Below are positions 24,841 through 36,727 of a stretch of 64,000 bases of DNA, one piece after another. This stretch comes from Larix kaempferi (Eukaryota > Streptophyta > Pinopsida > Pinales > Pinaceae): contig BSBM01001436.1 of NCBI GenBank assembly GCA_027924585.1, positions 1,488,001 through 1,552,000 of the forward strand. Reading direction: 5' to 3'. The first letter of the stretch is position 1. Each line of letters begins with the position of its first letter. Position numbers and translations under genes: made by a program. The notes beneath the pieces are model-generated. The model did not search any database, was not told where the DNA came from, and saw only the letters and a list, made by a program, of their open reading frames with translations.

Positions 24841-24942
24841 TTTGGTGATAAAATGCAACTACAACTATTTAAAGATGGAGAGATGATTTGAGGTACTTTT
24901 GGTGATAAGAGGCAACTACGACCATTTAAAGATGGAGAGTCG
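24841..24942. repeat. 57-bp tandem repeat, two copies
   Basis: TTTGGTGATAA starts at 24841 and again at 24898. Both are followed by TGCAACTAC or GGCAACTAC and TTTAAAGATGGAGAG. Confidence 0.85.
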
Positions 24943-25605
24943 ATCAAATTAATTGATTTAGTATTCCTCTTCCTTAGATACTCCTTTTTTTTTTGCTAAA
25001 TTTTCATAAATTCATTGAACAATCTCATGTCAAAATGATAATCCACAGATTGCGAAGGAGATAGGAAAAAATAAATGCCTTGATCGTACTTCAACATTCC
25101 ACTTGCTCCAACTTTTCATGATTTTGTTGGTTTTCCAATCAAAAATAAATTTTAATAGAGATGAAACCATGAATCCTTTGGTAATCCTTGCATATTTCTC
25201 TTGTTCCAACTTATCATGATTTTTATACTTATTCAATAATAAATATATTTTAATTCCTTAGCATTCAAACTCCTTTGATTTTTAAATAATTATAAAAATG
25301 ATATATTAAAAAACATTAAAAGAATTTAATTATATAATTTTTTTGGATGGTTGAAAATTTAATAATAACTAATATTTTAACTAAATTTTTAAGATTTAAA
25401 TTTATTTAAAATGTAAAAATTTGAATTTATTTAAAATGTTTTAAATTTCTAGAAACCACATAAAACTTTTGTTGATTTTTAAGTATAATTTTTTAAATCA
25501 TAAATAAATTAAAAAATTAACTAATCTGCCCTATATGTATAGATGTATCTATATGGGTAAGGTGATAAGTATGTGATATGGATAGAATATTCATATATCT
25601 AATTC

Positions 25606-25803
25606 ATTGCATGGTTATATGGTGATTCCACCACATGTGATTATCATGATTAACTGTTTACATGACTAACCCATTGTATGGTCCTATGATATTCCCATCA
25701 TATTTGATTATCATGGTCAAATGCTCATATGACTAACCCATTGCATGGTCATATGTTCATCTTATTGCATATAATTATAATTATTACGATAAGATGCTCA
25801 TAT
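25606..25803. repeat. 67-bp tandem repeat, three diverged copies
   Basis: Units start ATTGCATGG or ATTGTATGG at 25606, 25673 and 25740, share TGATTATCATG and end with CATGACTAACCC or CATATGACTAACCC. The third copy has drifted in its second half. Confidence 0.75.
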
Positions 25804-26139
25804 GGATGCTCACGTAATGGAATGATAAATGATTCATAAGACATTCATATGAGATTGGTAAGATGACAAAAGTGTAATTTGAATGGAAGCTTTATGTGAA
25901 AACAATTTCTATTCAAATTCCAAGAGATGTAGAGTTATTATATGTATAAAGGAAGGTGTTTAACTCTTTAAAGTTGATATTCCTTTGTTATCAAAGATGA
26001 TTAATAAATATGAGATACAATCAAGTTTATTTCGGTGATATTATAAAATGTATTTTCTTAAAAACAAATATCTTTAATTTTAAGTAACATTTTTTTGAGT
26101 TTAATTACATCGAAGGCATTATTTAAGGCGGTTTAATAT

Positions 26140-26945
26140 GGGTATCAAAGTCAACTAAAGTCAACCACAATTAATCGTTGTTACCCATACTTTATTATGA
26201 TCAACCAAAGTCAACCATACTCAATGAAAGTCAACATAGTGAACCATGCTCTACGAAAGTCAACCTAAGTAAACCAAAGTCAGCCATGGTCAACCAAACT
26301 CAACCATGGTCTACTAGGTCAACCACGGTAAACAATAGTCAATCATAGTCAATTAGCCAACCAAACTCAACCATAGTCAAACAAATTTATCTATTCTCAA
26401 TTACAACAAAAACAAAGTCAACCATAGTCAACACTAGTCAACCATATTCAATTAGTAAACCAAAGTTAACCATAGTCAAACAAAGTTAACCATAGTGAAT
26501 CATACTCAACCATAATAAACCAAAGTCAACTATGGCCAATTAAAATCAACCATAGTCGAACATGGTCAACCATGGTCAACCAATGTAAACCGAAGTCAAT
26601 GATGGCCAACGAAAGCCAACCGTAGTTGAACAGGGTTAACCATGGTCAACCAAAAATACCTATAGCCAGCATTGGTCAACCATTGTCAACCATATGAAAA
26701 ATTCAAACAAGGTCAACCAATCGTCAATTATGGAAAAACAAGGTTAACTATGGTCAACCAAAACTAATTATGGCCAACTAAAGTCAACCACGTCTAACCA
26801 TGGTCGACCATGGTTAACCATGATCAACCAAAGTCAACCGTGGTCATCAAAGGTCAACATAAAGTGAACCATGGTCACCTATGGACAAATAAAATGGTTG
26901 ACCATGGTCATTCAAGGTCAAACAAGGTCAACCACAGTTAACTGT
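26140..26945. repeat. Minisatellite of GTCAACCA-like units (W-box-core array)
   Basis: About 800 bp built from short units of roughly 10-14 bp around AGTCAACCAAAGTCAACCAT, with diverged forms such as GTTAACC, GTAAACC and GGCCAACC. By eye I count more than 20 exact GTCAAC words. GTCAA is the reverse complement of TTGAC, the core of the W-box bound by WRKY factors, so the array is a dense cluster of potential WRKY sites. It ends about 120 bp before the KCS start codon at 27067. A regulatory role is inference. Simple repeat amplification explains the sequence by itself. Confidence 0.85.
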
Positions 26946-27066
26946 ATGCTCCTGCCATTAATTCCCATTTCGCTGAACTACTTCAGCAGAAATTGAAGAG
27001 AGCTTACGCTGGGGTCGTCGCCACCTGAAATTTGGGTTTGGTTTGGTGGAGTGAAAGTGTGGGCAG

Positions 27067-27408
27067 ATGGAGATCCTGAATCAGGGAGGTCAGGAATCAG
27101 GGCCAAATGCAGGGTCTTTGACACTCTTAGTTAGAGTTAGAGTCAGGAAACGGCTTCTTGACTTTCTTCAGTCTGCAAATTTGAAATATGTGAAGCTGGG
27201 ATACCACTATTTGATCAGCCATGCTGTTTATCTCTTCTCAGTGCTAGTTCTACTGAGGGCCTACAGTGCAGAGATTGGTAGATTGAGCCAGCGAGACTTA
27301 TGGAGGCTGTGGGAGCAACCCCACTTCGATATGACCGCCACGCTTACGTTCTCCGGAGCTACAGTGTTCACGCTGTGCCTCTATCAATATGACCACTTTT
27401 CTATCAAG
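27067..27408 (+). CDS. 3-ketoacyl-CoA synthase (KCS) first exon, N-terminal 114 codons
   Basis: The frame starts at ATG 27067. After a Gly/Ser-rich and Arg-rich leader it reads DFLQSANLKYVKLGYHYLIS, then a hydrophobic segment (about residues 60-77), GRLSQRDLWRLWEQPHFDM and a second hydrophobic segment (about 95-108). This is the N-terminus of plant FAE1-type KCS enzymes: two ER membrane helices ahead of the condensing domain. They perform the first, chain-length-setting step of very-long-chain fatty acid elongation for waxes, suberin and sphingolipids. The exon ends AAG/GTAAGT at 27408/27409, a strong donor in phase 0. The catalytic Cys-His-Asn domain, about 400 residues, is not found downstream in this window. 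Either a very long intron follows, as occurs in conifers, or this is a broken or captured 5' fragment. The exon itself has no stops. Confidence 0.75.
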
Positions 27409-27414
27409 GTAAGT
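27409..27414 (+). promoter_or_regulatory. Splice donor of the KCS exon
   Basis: GTAAGT after AAG matches the plant U1 donor consensus, and the exon codons end in phase. The alternative read-through adds four residues and stops at 27421. Confidence 0.6.
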
Positions 27415-27552
27415 ATCACTTGACGAGTCTGCAGCGATGGATGGATTCTGTGTTCATGTCCTATCAAAATGTTTATTGTTATGAACTTAATTTCAGTTTT
27501 TACAAAGTGTGGGCTGTAACTGGTGATGCTGGACTTTATCTAGGAGCAAGAT

Positions 27553-27770
27553 ATATTCTCAATTTTACATATTGTGTTGGAGATTTCATGTTGTTCTATA
27601 CCAGATATTCTACAAAAGAATTTTATAGGCCAAATATGCCCTGAGTTCCCTGATCCCATACATATTCTCAATTTTACATATTGTGTTGGAGATTTCATTT
27701 TGTTCTATACCAGATATTCTACAAAGGAAATTTTATAGGCCAAATATGCCCTGAGTTCCCTGATCCCATT
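27553..27770. repeat. 109-bp tandem repeat, two copies
   Basis: ATATTCTCAATTTTACATAT begins at 27553 and 27662. Both copies run through GGCCAAATATGCCCTGAG and end GATCCCAT. They differ by about three changes. The repeat lies in what would be the intron after the KCS exon. Confidence 0.9.
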
Positions 27771-28141
27771 ACAGATTTAAGTACTAGTACGTGGGCCTTT
27801 CCTTATTGTTCTAAGATCTTTATCGTTTTCATGTTTAATAAAGCCTTGAAAGTTGAGATAGATCTGTGCTGAGCTTCGAAAACTTGTAGATGGTTTTTTG
27901 AGTTTGTCACCTACACAAGGAGCTTTCCATCGGTAGATAGTTTGTTGAGTTTGTCATCTAAACTAGGAGTTTTAATTAGTTTTAAAGATATTTTAAATAT
28001 ATAAGTAGCTTTCACATTTCCAGTTTTATGTTACTTTTAAAACTTGTATGAGTTAATCCTTTAAACTAGTACAATTACTTAATTTATGGCGGGTGAACAC
28101 CTATAGATCATAAGTTAAGTGCCATGAAAAGTTATCTGTTG

Positions 28142-28219
28142 GTTGTTCTCCTTGCTTAGTTGTAATCAGTCTTTGCCTTAGTTGTTCTCCTTGCTTAGTT
28201 GTAATCAGTCTCTGCCTCA
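28142..28219. repeat. 39-bp tandem repeat, two copies
   Basis: GTTGTTCTCCTTGCTTAGTT starts at 28142 and 28181, each followed by GTAATCAGTCT and TGCCT. Confidence 0.85.
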
Positions 28220-29460
28220 GCTACCTGTTACCTTCTTTAGTTAAATGTTTTGTTAGTCACTACTATTATCCATGCATAGATAATGCACTTGTCCCATCGT
28301 CTTTCAATCTAGAAAAAACATAAATGATAATCCACTCCAAATTCTAAATATAAACACCTATCTATGTAACCAATAAACTTCTTAAACTTCCAACTACTCT
28401 GCATTATTTGATTTCCCTTGCCATCTTGCTCAGCCACTAACATTTCTGACTGTGGTGGTCCTATTTACTTGATTTCCATTCCTCTTCTGAGATTTCCATC
28501 CTCGTATAAGCCACTAACTCCACCGAAACTTTATACGTTCAGGCGTGAGATCGAATCTGCGAAACAAAAGCGAAATTCGTTGCAAGTTCGCAGATTCTAC
28601 TAAATCAGCTTTGGCAAGTCAGTGAGAAATATCATCTCTTTATTTTAATGCTCTATCAAGCTCCGGAAATCCTCTAACGCCTTTAGTAAGATATTAGCTA
28701 TTACAGGTCTGAAATGTTTCCTCGTTCATTAATGAGATATCAGAAACTGTGCCTACATAGTTATCAAAGATAGTCTTAGTAAATTTGTTAATATTTTTTT
28801 CGCAATTCCTTTTCATTCAGAATATGAATTTTTGTTAAACCATATTAAAGCGAAGCGATTCCAACTGGACTTAAGAGGCTTAGAACAATTTTTTATTTAT
28901 ACATGGATTTGGTAAGTTATATGAATATGTTTGTGATTTGAAATTTAGGTAAAAGTATCCTTTTATTTTTAAAATTATGTTATCCATATCTGTTCTCTGT
29001 TTTTAGACATTGAGACCGAATATACAGCTCTGCTTTTTATTTTTTAATTACCCATTTTATTCCCGATAGATCAAAGTTGTTCAAGATAAGATCTCTGTGT
29101 TAATGGAACATCCTCTCTTACTTAAGTGGCTTTTCATTTCCAATTTAGCAAGATTTTTGAATTCCAGTTTTTATTACTAAAACTACAGTATCACTAATTT
29201 TGATTAGTAAAATTAAGTACATGGAATCATTCTGCTATGAAGTTGTTTAAATGTGAATCTAAAATTTTCAAAATTGCGAAACCTCAATTTCAAAATCGCT
29301 AGTTTATGTTGGCCCATTTCATGGTTACCAAACAACCTTTCTCTATAAATTGTTTCGATGGCTAGTCTATATAGTCTCCCCTCCTCTCCCTTCACTTTGA
29401 AGAAATTTATGGTACAACCATTAATGGCGCTAGCTAAGCTTGTAATTACCATAGCTCCCC

Positions 29461-29522
29461 GAAAGCTTATCTGACCCAGCATACGCATAAGGAAAGCTTA
29501 TCTGACCCAGCATACGCTTAAG
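29461..29522. repeat. 31-bp tandem repeat, two copies
   Basis: GAAAGCTTATCTGACCCAGC begins at 29461 and 29492, with one base difference before TAAGG. Confidence 0.9.
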
Positions 29523-30324
29523 GAAAGAAGACCCTAAATACCTTACAAGATTGTAATTAGAGTGTCTGCCACAGTATATTAATACAATAATAACATGGGG
29601 TTCAGCATGGGACAGTTTTTTTTTTTTCAAACATACAAAAACTGTACTTTTGCTATTCATTCAATAAAAAAATACATCATTTAAAAAAATCAGTCCAAAA
29701 TAACCACAGGATGGGACATTCTCTATAAGAGTTAGTAGGACTAGCCCATAGCAATATGGAAATGCAGTGGCATATTGTGAAATATTATGTCTATATAATT
29801 ATTACAGCCATTTAATTTATGGTTGATGAACATACTGATAAAACTGCTATTTATATGAATACAACATTTTACAATATAAACACTTATCCATATAAATATG
29901 TCACTATAAAAACAAATATATAAAAATTCCTTATTCTAAAACTTAATTAGTTTTATAATAACTGAAGTTTTTAATAACAAAGGTTATTACTATTAGCCTC
30001 AATATTTTTTTGAAAAACTTACTAAAAGAAAATCTGGTCCTCATTAGTGCATGAGGATCACTGAAAAATATTTTTCATGTTCCTTCAGATTAAACAAATC
30101 TGGTCCTCATTTAGTTCCGAGAATCATGAAAAAATATCTGCCATTCTCCTTTAGTAATCTCCTCATACACCTATGAGTGTGTACACTGTAAACAAAGGGA
30201 CGCCGAAGAATATAGACTCTTTCACTAAGATCAAGATGCACCGAATTTATGTTGGATAGGTTTTTGGTATTCATAATGAAAAGACTAAGATTTTTTTGTT
30301 AGAGTAAATGATCTCCTACTCATC

Positions 30325-30480
30325 ATTAAAATAGAGAGAAATAAAAATTTCTGTTTTGTTTGCCAGGCATACAACAAACATGACACACCCACCCACTTGC
30401 CTATTAAAATAGAGAGAAATAAAAATTTCTGTTTTGTTTGCCAGGCATACAACATACATGACACACCCACCCACTTGCCT
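30325..30480. repeat. 78-bp tandem repeat, two nearly identical copies
   Basis: ATTAAAATAGAGAGAAATAA starts at 30325 and 30403. Both end CACCCACCCACTTGCCT. I see a single difference (ACAAACATG versus ACATACATG). Confidence 0.92.
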
Positions 30481-30508
30481 AGACAGTCAGGTCTCCAAAC
30501 CAGTAATG

Positions 30509-30770
30509 TTACTTTCTAGGTGTAATCGTCTCTCTGCCATTTAATATTTCTATCTCAGTATTGAGATATTTTAAGTTGTTAATGCATCCTAATGTTGCTT
30601 AATCCAGGGTAAAAGAAATTTGAAAATTTAGTTCAAGTTACTTTCTAGGTGTAATCCTCTCTCTGCCTTTTAATTAATATTACTATCTAAGTATTGAGAT
30701 ATTTTAAGTTGTTAATGCATCCAAGGTAGCTTAATCAAGGCTAAAAAGAAATTGAAAATGTAGCTTAATC
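30509..30770. repeat. 130-bp tandem repeat, two diverged copies
   Basis: TTACTTTCTAGGTGTAATC starts at 30509 and 30639. Both contain GAGATATTTTAAGTTGTTAA and TGCATCC. A third, shorter echo of the tail (AGCTTAATCAAGG) follows at about 30760. Confidence 0.85.
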
Positions 30771-31778
30771 AAGGGTTAGAAAAAATTGAAATTTTAGTTT
30801 TTGGCTAAAAGAAAATTGAAAATTTAATTGTGGAAGGATTAAGACTCTACTCTAACCAGCGTCGTGTTCAATTTACCATGAGAATCTTGTTAACATTCCC
30901 ACCATGGTCAAATACACTATTGTACCATATATAAGGGTTGTTGTCTTTGGTTTAAGGAAACCCTTTGATGACCATTTCTCCACTTTTGCCAATCGATGTC
31001 AAGTCCATAATGTTAAGTAAACATCTTGTAATACTTAGTTTTTTATTTTAAGATGTGAATATGTATATAATGAAATAAAGGTTAGATGCTAGACTTATAT
31101 GGTCTAAGAGATGATGGATATTCTAAATTTTGTATATACTTGTTAATATTAAAAATTAAAATCCCTAAGAGATGAAAGTGGAGATGGACAAAGATGAGAT
31201 GGGAGGTTGTAATTCCATAAATTGGGAAATTGAGAGGGGCTAAGGGATGATGACCCTAGCTAATGTCTTTAGCTTTCATTAACCTTTTTAGCCCAAAGTT
31301 TCTTAATCTTAGTTGAGTGTCACTTTATTTAAGCATGGGAATAATTACCCCAAGTGGGGGATTAAGATAGAAAAGTGGTCACTTCTAGGGAGACACTTGT
31401 TAAGATGAGAACCTTCCTATATCTTGTTATGTTGTTTAGACTCATTTAGGTGGATTCATTCTTTCCTTCAATGAGATTGTCTATTGTCCTGGCCATCACA
31501 AGAGTTTGAACCAAAGAAAGGGAACAAGATATACCATAACCTTCACACACAAAGTACCTTGATAAACTGGTGCTTATGGGATTGGATCTAGCATGTGAGA
31601 GAGACATGGCCTGCAGTTGTACTACTAGGGACCTTGACATGTAGACTTCTTGACCGGCCTGTGCTGGAGCACTAGAAAGGGACGGGGACAATGCAAGGGA
31701 TTGTGGAGCGGAGAAGGGGGTACCATCCCTTGTGTTTTGTAGGCTGATGGAGAATGAGTGTAGGGGTGGAGACAACTG

Positions 31779-33255
31779 TGGCAGATGCACTTTCAAGAAA
31801 AGATGGCATGGAGAGATTGCTATGTCTTATTTCCATTATGCAATATGATTGGGTAGAAGAAGCAAGACACATAATGGAAATGGGATCAGAAAGATTTCAA
31901 GATAATTCAACAACTACAAGAGGACTCTAGTTAATTATATAAATTTGTGTCGAAGAATGATTCACTATGGTACCGAGTTGCCAATATTTATGTAAGCAAT
32001 CTCAACTCAAACAAAAGGTCCTTTTGAAATTGCACACTTCTACTATAGGAGGGCATTGAAGGTTCTTGAAAACTTACCACGAGATCAAGAAGGATTTTTT
32101 CTAGGAAGGTGTTAAAATTGATGTCCAAAATTTTGTGGTAGAGCATTTGGTTTGCCAACAGAACAAAGGATAGATAATCAAGACATAAGGTCTAATTCAA
32201 AACCATTATCCATACCAATTCCACCTAGCCATACCAATTCATCCTTGGAAAGGTTTCTCAATGGATTTTATCACAAGTCTACCAAAGTGAAAAGGAAATT
32301 CTATCATCATGGTAGTAGTGGATCGACTTACAAAGTATGCCCATTTTATCTCTTTTTCACATCATTTAAATGCAATTATGGTAGTTGCAACATTCATGGA
32401 ACAATTTAGACGCTACATGGAATCCCCAATATTATTGAAAGTGATAGAGATACAATTTTCACGAGTAATTTTTGCAAGGAAATATATTCTTGTTTAGGCA
32501 CTTAGTTGGCTCACATCTCCTTTTACTATCCTCAATCTGATGGAAAACTAAGATTGTGAAAAAATGCCTAGAAAGGCATCTTCGTTGCTTTACAAATGAT
32601 AAACATGCACATTAGGTGAAGTGGTTTTCCTTCGCATAATGGTGGTACAACACATATTTGTATACTTTGTAAAAAATGTTATTGTACTTTATGGTTATCA
32701 TCTTTCTTCCAACACATCATCATTGAAAGAGAAAGCTAATGTTCAAGTAGTGGTGGATCTTATAGAGCACCAAGAAGAGGTTCTCCAACTATTGAAAGGT
32801 AATTTGGCTATAGCAGAAAATAAGATTCAACAAGCATATCAACATTGTAGTGAAAGGAAATTCTTAATGGGAGGATGATAATTTTTGAGGCTACAACCAT
32901 ACAAACATACGTCCCTCAAGAAATAAAATAAGTACAATAAATTAGCATCCAAGTACTATGGTCCCTATAAGGTGTTGCAGAGGATTGGAAGTATGGCTTA
33001 CAAATTGGAGTTGCCTCCATGTACACGCATACCTCCACTCATCCATGTTTCTTGCCTTAAAAAGGTAATTGGTGGCAAGATCCTAGTTTAGACCATTTTA
33101 CCAGAGATTGATGAAGAAGGGAAATTGATACTAGAACTTGAAACAACCCTTGACACTAGGATCAAACAACTACAACATTGAGAAATTATTGAACCTCGTC
33201 AAGTGGAAGAACTTGCCAATAGAAGAGGCGACATAGGAAGATGAGTTCTTCATGC
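31779..33255 (+). pseudogene. Gypsy element D: end of RNase H, integrase and chromodomain, badly frameshifted
   Basis: Pieces in three frames line up in Gypsy order. VADALSRKDG at 31779 is the end of RNase H. DWVEEARH near 31850 is the linker. HTSTIGGH near 32033 is the integrase zinc region, but the first Cys of the usual C-x2-C is replaced. MVVVDRLTKYAHFISFSHH at 32309 is the integrase core with its first catalytic Asp, and SDRDTIFTSNF in another frame carries the second. PQSDGK near 32535 precedes the third. Later come the C-terminal domain (KYYGPYKVLQRIGSMAYKLE near 32950) and a chromodomain-like VKWKNLPIEEAT followed by a stop and EDEFF. A chromodomain after the integrase marks the chromovirus clade, whose integrases are steered to heterochromatin. 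Gag, protease and RT are missing upstream. Confidence 0.85.
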
Positions 33256-33299
33256 AGAAAAACTAGAGTTAATCAATTATTTAGGACAACACTTGTTTG

Positions 33300-33312
33300 A
33301 ATGGGAGGGACA
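33300..33312 (+). promoter_or_regulatory. Polypurine tract of Gypsy element D
   Basis: AATGGGAGGGACA directly precedes the TGTTA start of the LTR, the expected plus-strand primer position. Confidence 0.65.
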
Positions 33313-33622
33313 TGTTAATACCTATACATTTTAACATTACATTTATATTATTATATTACTATTGGCTTTATTTGTTAGCAATGACATTAATTGTAATTGT
33401 ATAGTCAACTATAAAATTGCAATTGTACTTTTTGTCTGATGTACATATACCAAGGAGACCTAGTTCTAGGATCATCTCATCTTGTATTGTCCATTCGACA
33501 CATTGTATAAGGAGGTTTCCCCCTCAAAGAGGTATTTTATTCATTCATTTATTTCATTCTGAAAGCATTGGGTTACCCTTTCTTTCTATTTTTATTATAT
33601 TTTGGGAATTTGGTGCATAACA
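33313..33622 (+). repeat. Probable 3' LTR of Gypsy element D
   Basis: TGTTAATACC to GCATAACA, 310 bp, with the 5-bp terminal inverted repeat TGTTA/TAACA. TATAA at 33506-33510 and a GCTTTATTT-type signal fit an LTR. No second copy exists in the window, so the outer boundary rests on the terminal repeat and the polypurine tract. Confidence 0.6.
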
Positions 33623-34249
33623 CAAAAATAATTTTAGGGTGTAATATTACCTAGGAAGAGTGATTGAAAGCAAGTGGAATCCATCACTCTACTTGGGATG
33701 GTTCCTTTTCCTTCTTGAATTATCTCTTTAACATTGATGAATGAAGAACACTTGTTTATTTGAGGAAGGAGCACAAGCAAGCATGAGGGAAATGAATGAT
33801 GGATATGAAAGAGTGATATTTATGATCTCCAAGGTTATTCCTCCATCATAATTATGCAATTATTCTCTCTTTTAAATTCCATCTAGTGGCTTTCATTTAT
33901 AGGCAATTTTTGAGCTCCAATGAAGGATCGGTTCCAATGTGAATGTTACTCACAGGGCCATGGTCTTTACTAACCCATGGTATTAGTGTGTGATGAATTG
34001 GCAATGGCTATGTCGAATTGACCAAGGGTAATGAAAGATATATTTTGAAGGCTTCTCAGTAAAAGGTTTTCAATGTAAATATTAACTATTATATATGTGC
34101 ATGTTTATTATTGTGTATATGTATTTCTCCCCAATGCTCTTCACCTTTCTAGTTGAGAACATGAATGCCCTTCGTAGGGGTGTGATTTCCTTTGGAGTCA
34201 CCCGATCAACTTCATCATTAATAATGTCCTCAAAGATGATCATAACTAA
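33623..34249. other. Spacer, possibly the gag-protease linker of Gypsy element C (- strand)
   Basis: The - strand has an acidic stretch near 34130-34240 of the sort that joins gag to protease in Gypsy polyproteins. It is too decayed to call. The + strand open frame at 34095-34304 is not convincing. Confidence 0.35.
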
Positions 34250-34689
34250 TTTATATGATCTTTATATTATGCACTATGATATACTTTTCATCACAGTTAT
34301 ATAAAAGACCCTTAAGTTGATATTTTGTTGTTTTTGCACATGTCAACTTGTGGACCTTGAGGGGTGGAGAAGGTTTTGAAGGGGCCACAATATTTTGGCG
34401 TGGGTAGCGATCACATTTTTGGCATTTGGGATAAGCATATGGCACAACCTGGGAATGACAAGTGTGCTAAGAGGCCTCCAATTAGGTAGCCAACTAAGTC
34501 ATTTCAACTTGGGCTTTCATTTTCTGAAGACCATTGATAAATCATTGCTTCAAAAAGTTCATTAATTTTTTTGTTCTGATGGCCAAATGATCAAAAACAT
34601 CGATATATTCTTCCTGGTGGTGGCTATTTGATGCAACTAATTAAATTGGTCTACAAAATTAATATGTTGGATAAAGTGGACAAACATGG
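34250..34689 (-). pseudogene. Gypsy element C gag remnant, distal part with zinc-knuckle region
   Basis: On the - strand, gag-like helices (EEYIDVFDHLAIR and FINGLQKMKAQVEM, with stops between) are followed by KCQKCDRY. A tail then ends KYQLKGLLYNCDEKYI. This resembles the GLCYNCDEKF knuckle that separates gag from protease in many plant Gypsy elements. The gag reading direction enters from element B at 34690, and the upstream part resumes on the far side of B at 47665. C was therefore present before B inserted. Confidence 0.6.
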
Positions 34690-34694
34690 CTTTC

Positions 34695-36713
34695 TGTAAT
34701 GTCCATTTTTAGGAATTTTATTAAAATGACAATTTTCACTTTTTTCCCTAGTTAGACCTTTGACTAGTTTTGAGCTCTAAGTCCCCAAATTGCTCCAATT
34801 GCTCCCAAATCTTCTGGGAAGGTATATGGATGATGTTATAACATAAATATGTATTTCATGGATGATTTTGGACCTTTAAAATACTTCTGCAAATCCTCTT
34901 TCAATTCTGGCCAATGTAGGGAACTTTACTAGTAATTTCCCTTTGACTAGTATTGGTCTCTAGGTCTCAAATTGACTCCAAATGACTTAAAATATTCAAG
35001 GAAAGTGTATGAATGATATTAGGACTTGAATATTATGTTCAGGGATGAGATATGGCCACCAAAATACCTCTTCAAACTCTCTTAAGATTCTGGACCAAGT
35101 ATGCAATTTTACTAGTAATTTGGGGTTCAAATCCCCCTGGGGTAAGTATTGAAAATGGCTTCCCAAATTCCTCCAAACCCACTCAAATTTATGAAAAGAG
35201 GTAGGGGATGTATCAAGGATGTTATTAAGGTCTCATTTCCATCAATTGATTATTATCTCTATTCCAACCCTCTCCCATTCAGCTGCAAAAATCACTAATT
35301 CGACCCTTGGGGAAATGGCACTATTTCTTTTCCCAATGCAATAAAACTGAGTAAAAATATTTCAAATGCTCAAGTTCAGTGCATGAAACTTGTAAAATAA
35401 ATCCATGGTAGTCTATTAATCATAAATGTATCATAGAACCATCCATTAATTCGAAATAATCAGCATTATCATGCTATACATCAATGTAGTGGGGAAATGG
35501 GACTATTCTTTCATTAAAAATGAGATTTATACATTTCTACTTGGAATTTCGACCTGAAAATTTCTGGAGATGAAGAAAAGAGTATTTAATTCATATTAAA
35601 AAATAAATGGGGCATGAGAAGCTCCCCCAAAGAATACAATAGCTAACCAAAAACGCCCTCCCTCAAGGATCAAGAATATGCCATCAAAACTGGAAATGGT
35701 TGAAGGAGTGAGCTGCAATAGAAGAAACCATGAGCTGACCTGTAGCTTACATCTGCAAATAAAGACTCCATTAAAGCTCCAAATGAAAAGTCTGAATGGC
35801 CTTTCCAATTACCAACTTGGATGTAAATCTTTCACCTTTGAAATTGGATAAGGCAAGAAACTAGTCATCCACTAGGTCTCCCTCTTCACAAATACAATTG
35901 CAAATTCTACAAATGATCAAAAGCTAGTTTCCTTCTTTGTTATTGACATTTATAAACTTCTAATGTCCTCCATGGGTCGAATTCCTTCCAAGAGACTCAT
36001 GCCAACTCAAGTTGGGAAGAGATTCCAAAGAACGCCACTTGTACAACAACTCCTCATCTCCCATTTCCACCAAATCACATGTGGAAGCATCTTAGCTTCC
36101 CTAACACCCTTGAGTGCCCTCTTGGAGTCTATTTTTAGCTCTGACATGTCATATATGTCATATTTCAGCGTTCAGGTCTGATTTGTGTCATAGGTGTCAT
36201 AGCATCTTCATCATTGTTGTCACAGAGCTAGGGAATCTAGCCCAAGTGTCTCATTAGCTCGAAATTGCTTGTTCCTCTTCCATGAGAGTTACTCTTCCTC
36301 TGTATTTCGACTCATTGACTCATGCCAAGTATTATTTACCTTATAACTCATCTCAAGAACATTAGGCTTCCCATGGATTCGAAATTGCAAGAAGAGGATG
36401 CCATGTGGCACATAAATTCTAACTTGTGTGGGTCCCACTTCCTCCATGTGTCTTCATGATCAAATGCCACTTTGATTTTCACTTGTATATATTTATTTAT
36501 ATCCTTTATTAAATAATTATTCCATCATAATGTTCCAACATCATTTATTATCCCCATTATTCCAAATCCCAAAGCTTCCACCCCAAACCTATGAAACTAG
36601 TAATTTTCCTCCTTGGCAATTATTTGACTCTTAACATCAATTTGACAAACTTTAATGAATATGACCAATGTGATTAGGCCATTGTGACCCAATACCAAAT
36701 TTGGGACATGACA
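34695..36713 (-). repeat. 3' LTR of element B
   Basis: On the - strand it starts TGTCATGTCCC (36713) and ends GGACATTACA (34695), giving TG...CA ends. It matches 45638-47659 throughout, with scattered substitutions and small indels. The terminal codons of the 3' ORF run into it. Confidence 0.95.
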
Positions 36714-36727
36714 AATCCTCCCTTCCC
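36714..36727 (-). promoter_or_regulatory. Polypurine tract of element B
   Basis: On the - strand GGGAAGGGAGGATT lies directly before the TGTCATG start of the 3' LTR. This fixes B's orientation as - strand. Confidence 0.85.

Larger units (their letters stand above)
27771..31440. other. Spacer or long-intron candidate, no exon recognised
   Basis: I searched translated segments here for the KCS condensing domain (active-site Cys region, His and Asn motifs) and found none. Four small tandem duplications are listed separately. The short open frames lack family signals. Confidence 0.5.

Noticed and set aside
26140-26945. CRISPR-like or structured array
   Set aside because: Units are short, variable and contiguous with no spacers of fixed length. 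It is a plant minisatellite.
31446-31796. A 116-codon - strand frame with many Ser and Leu residues
   Set aside because: It lies opposite the upstream edge of the + strand Gypsy D remnant and has no recognisable domain.
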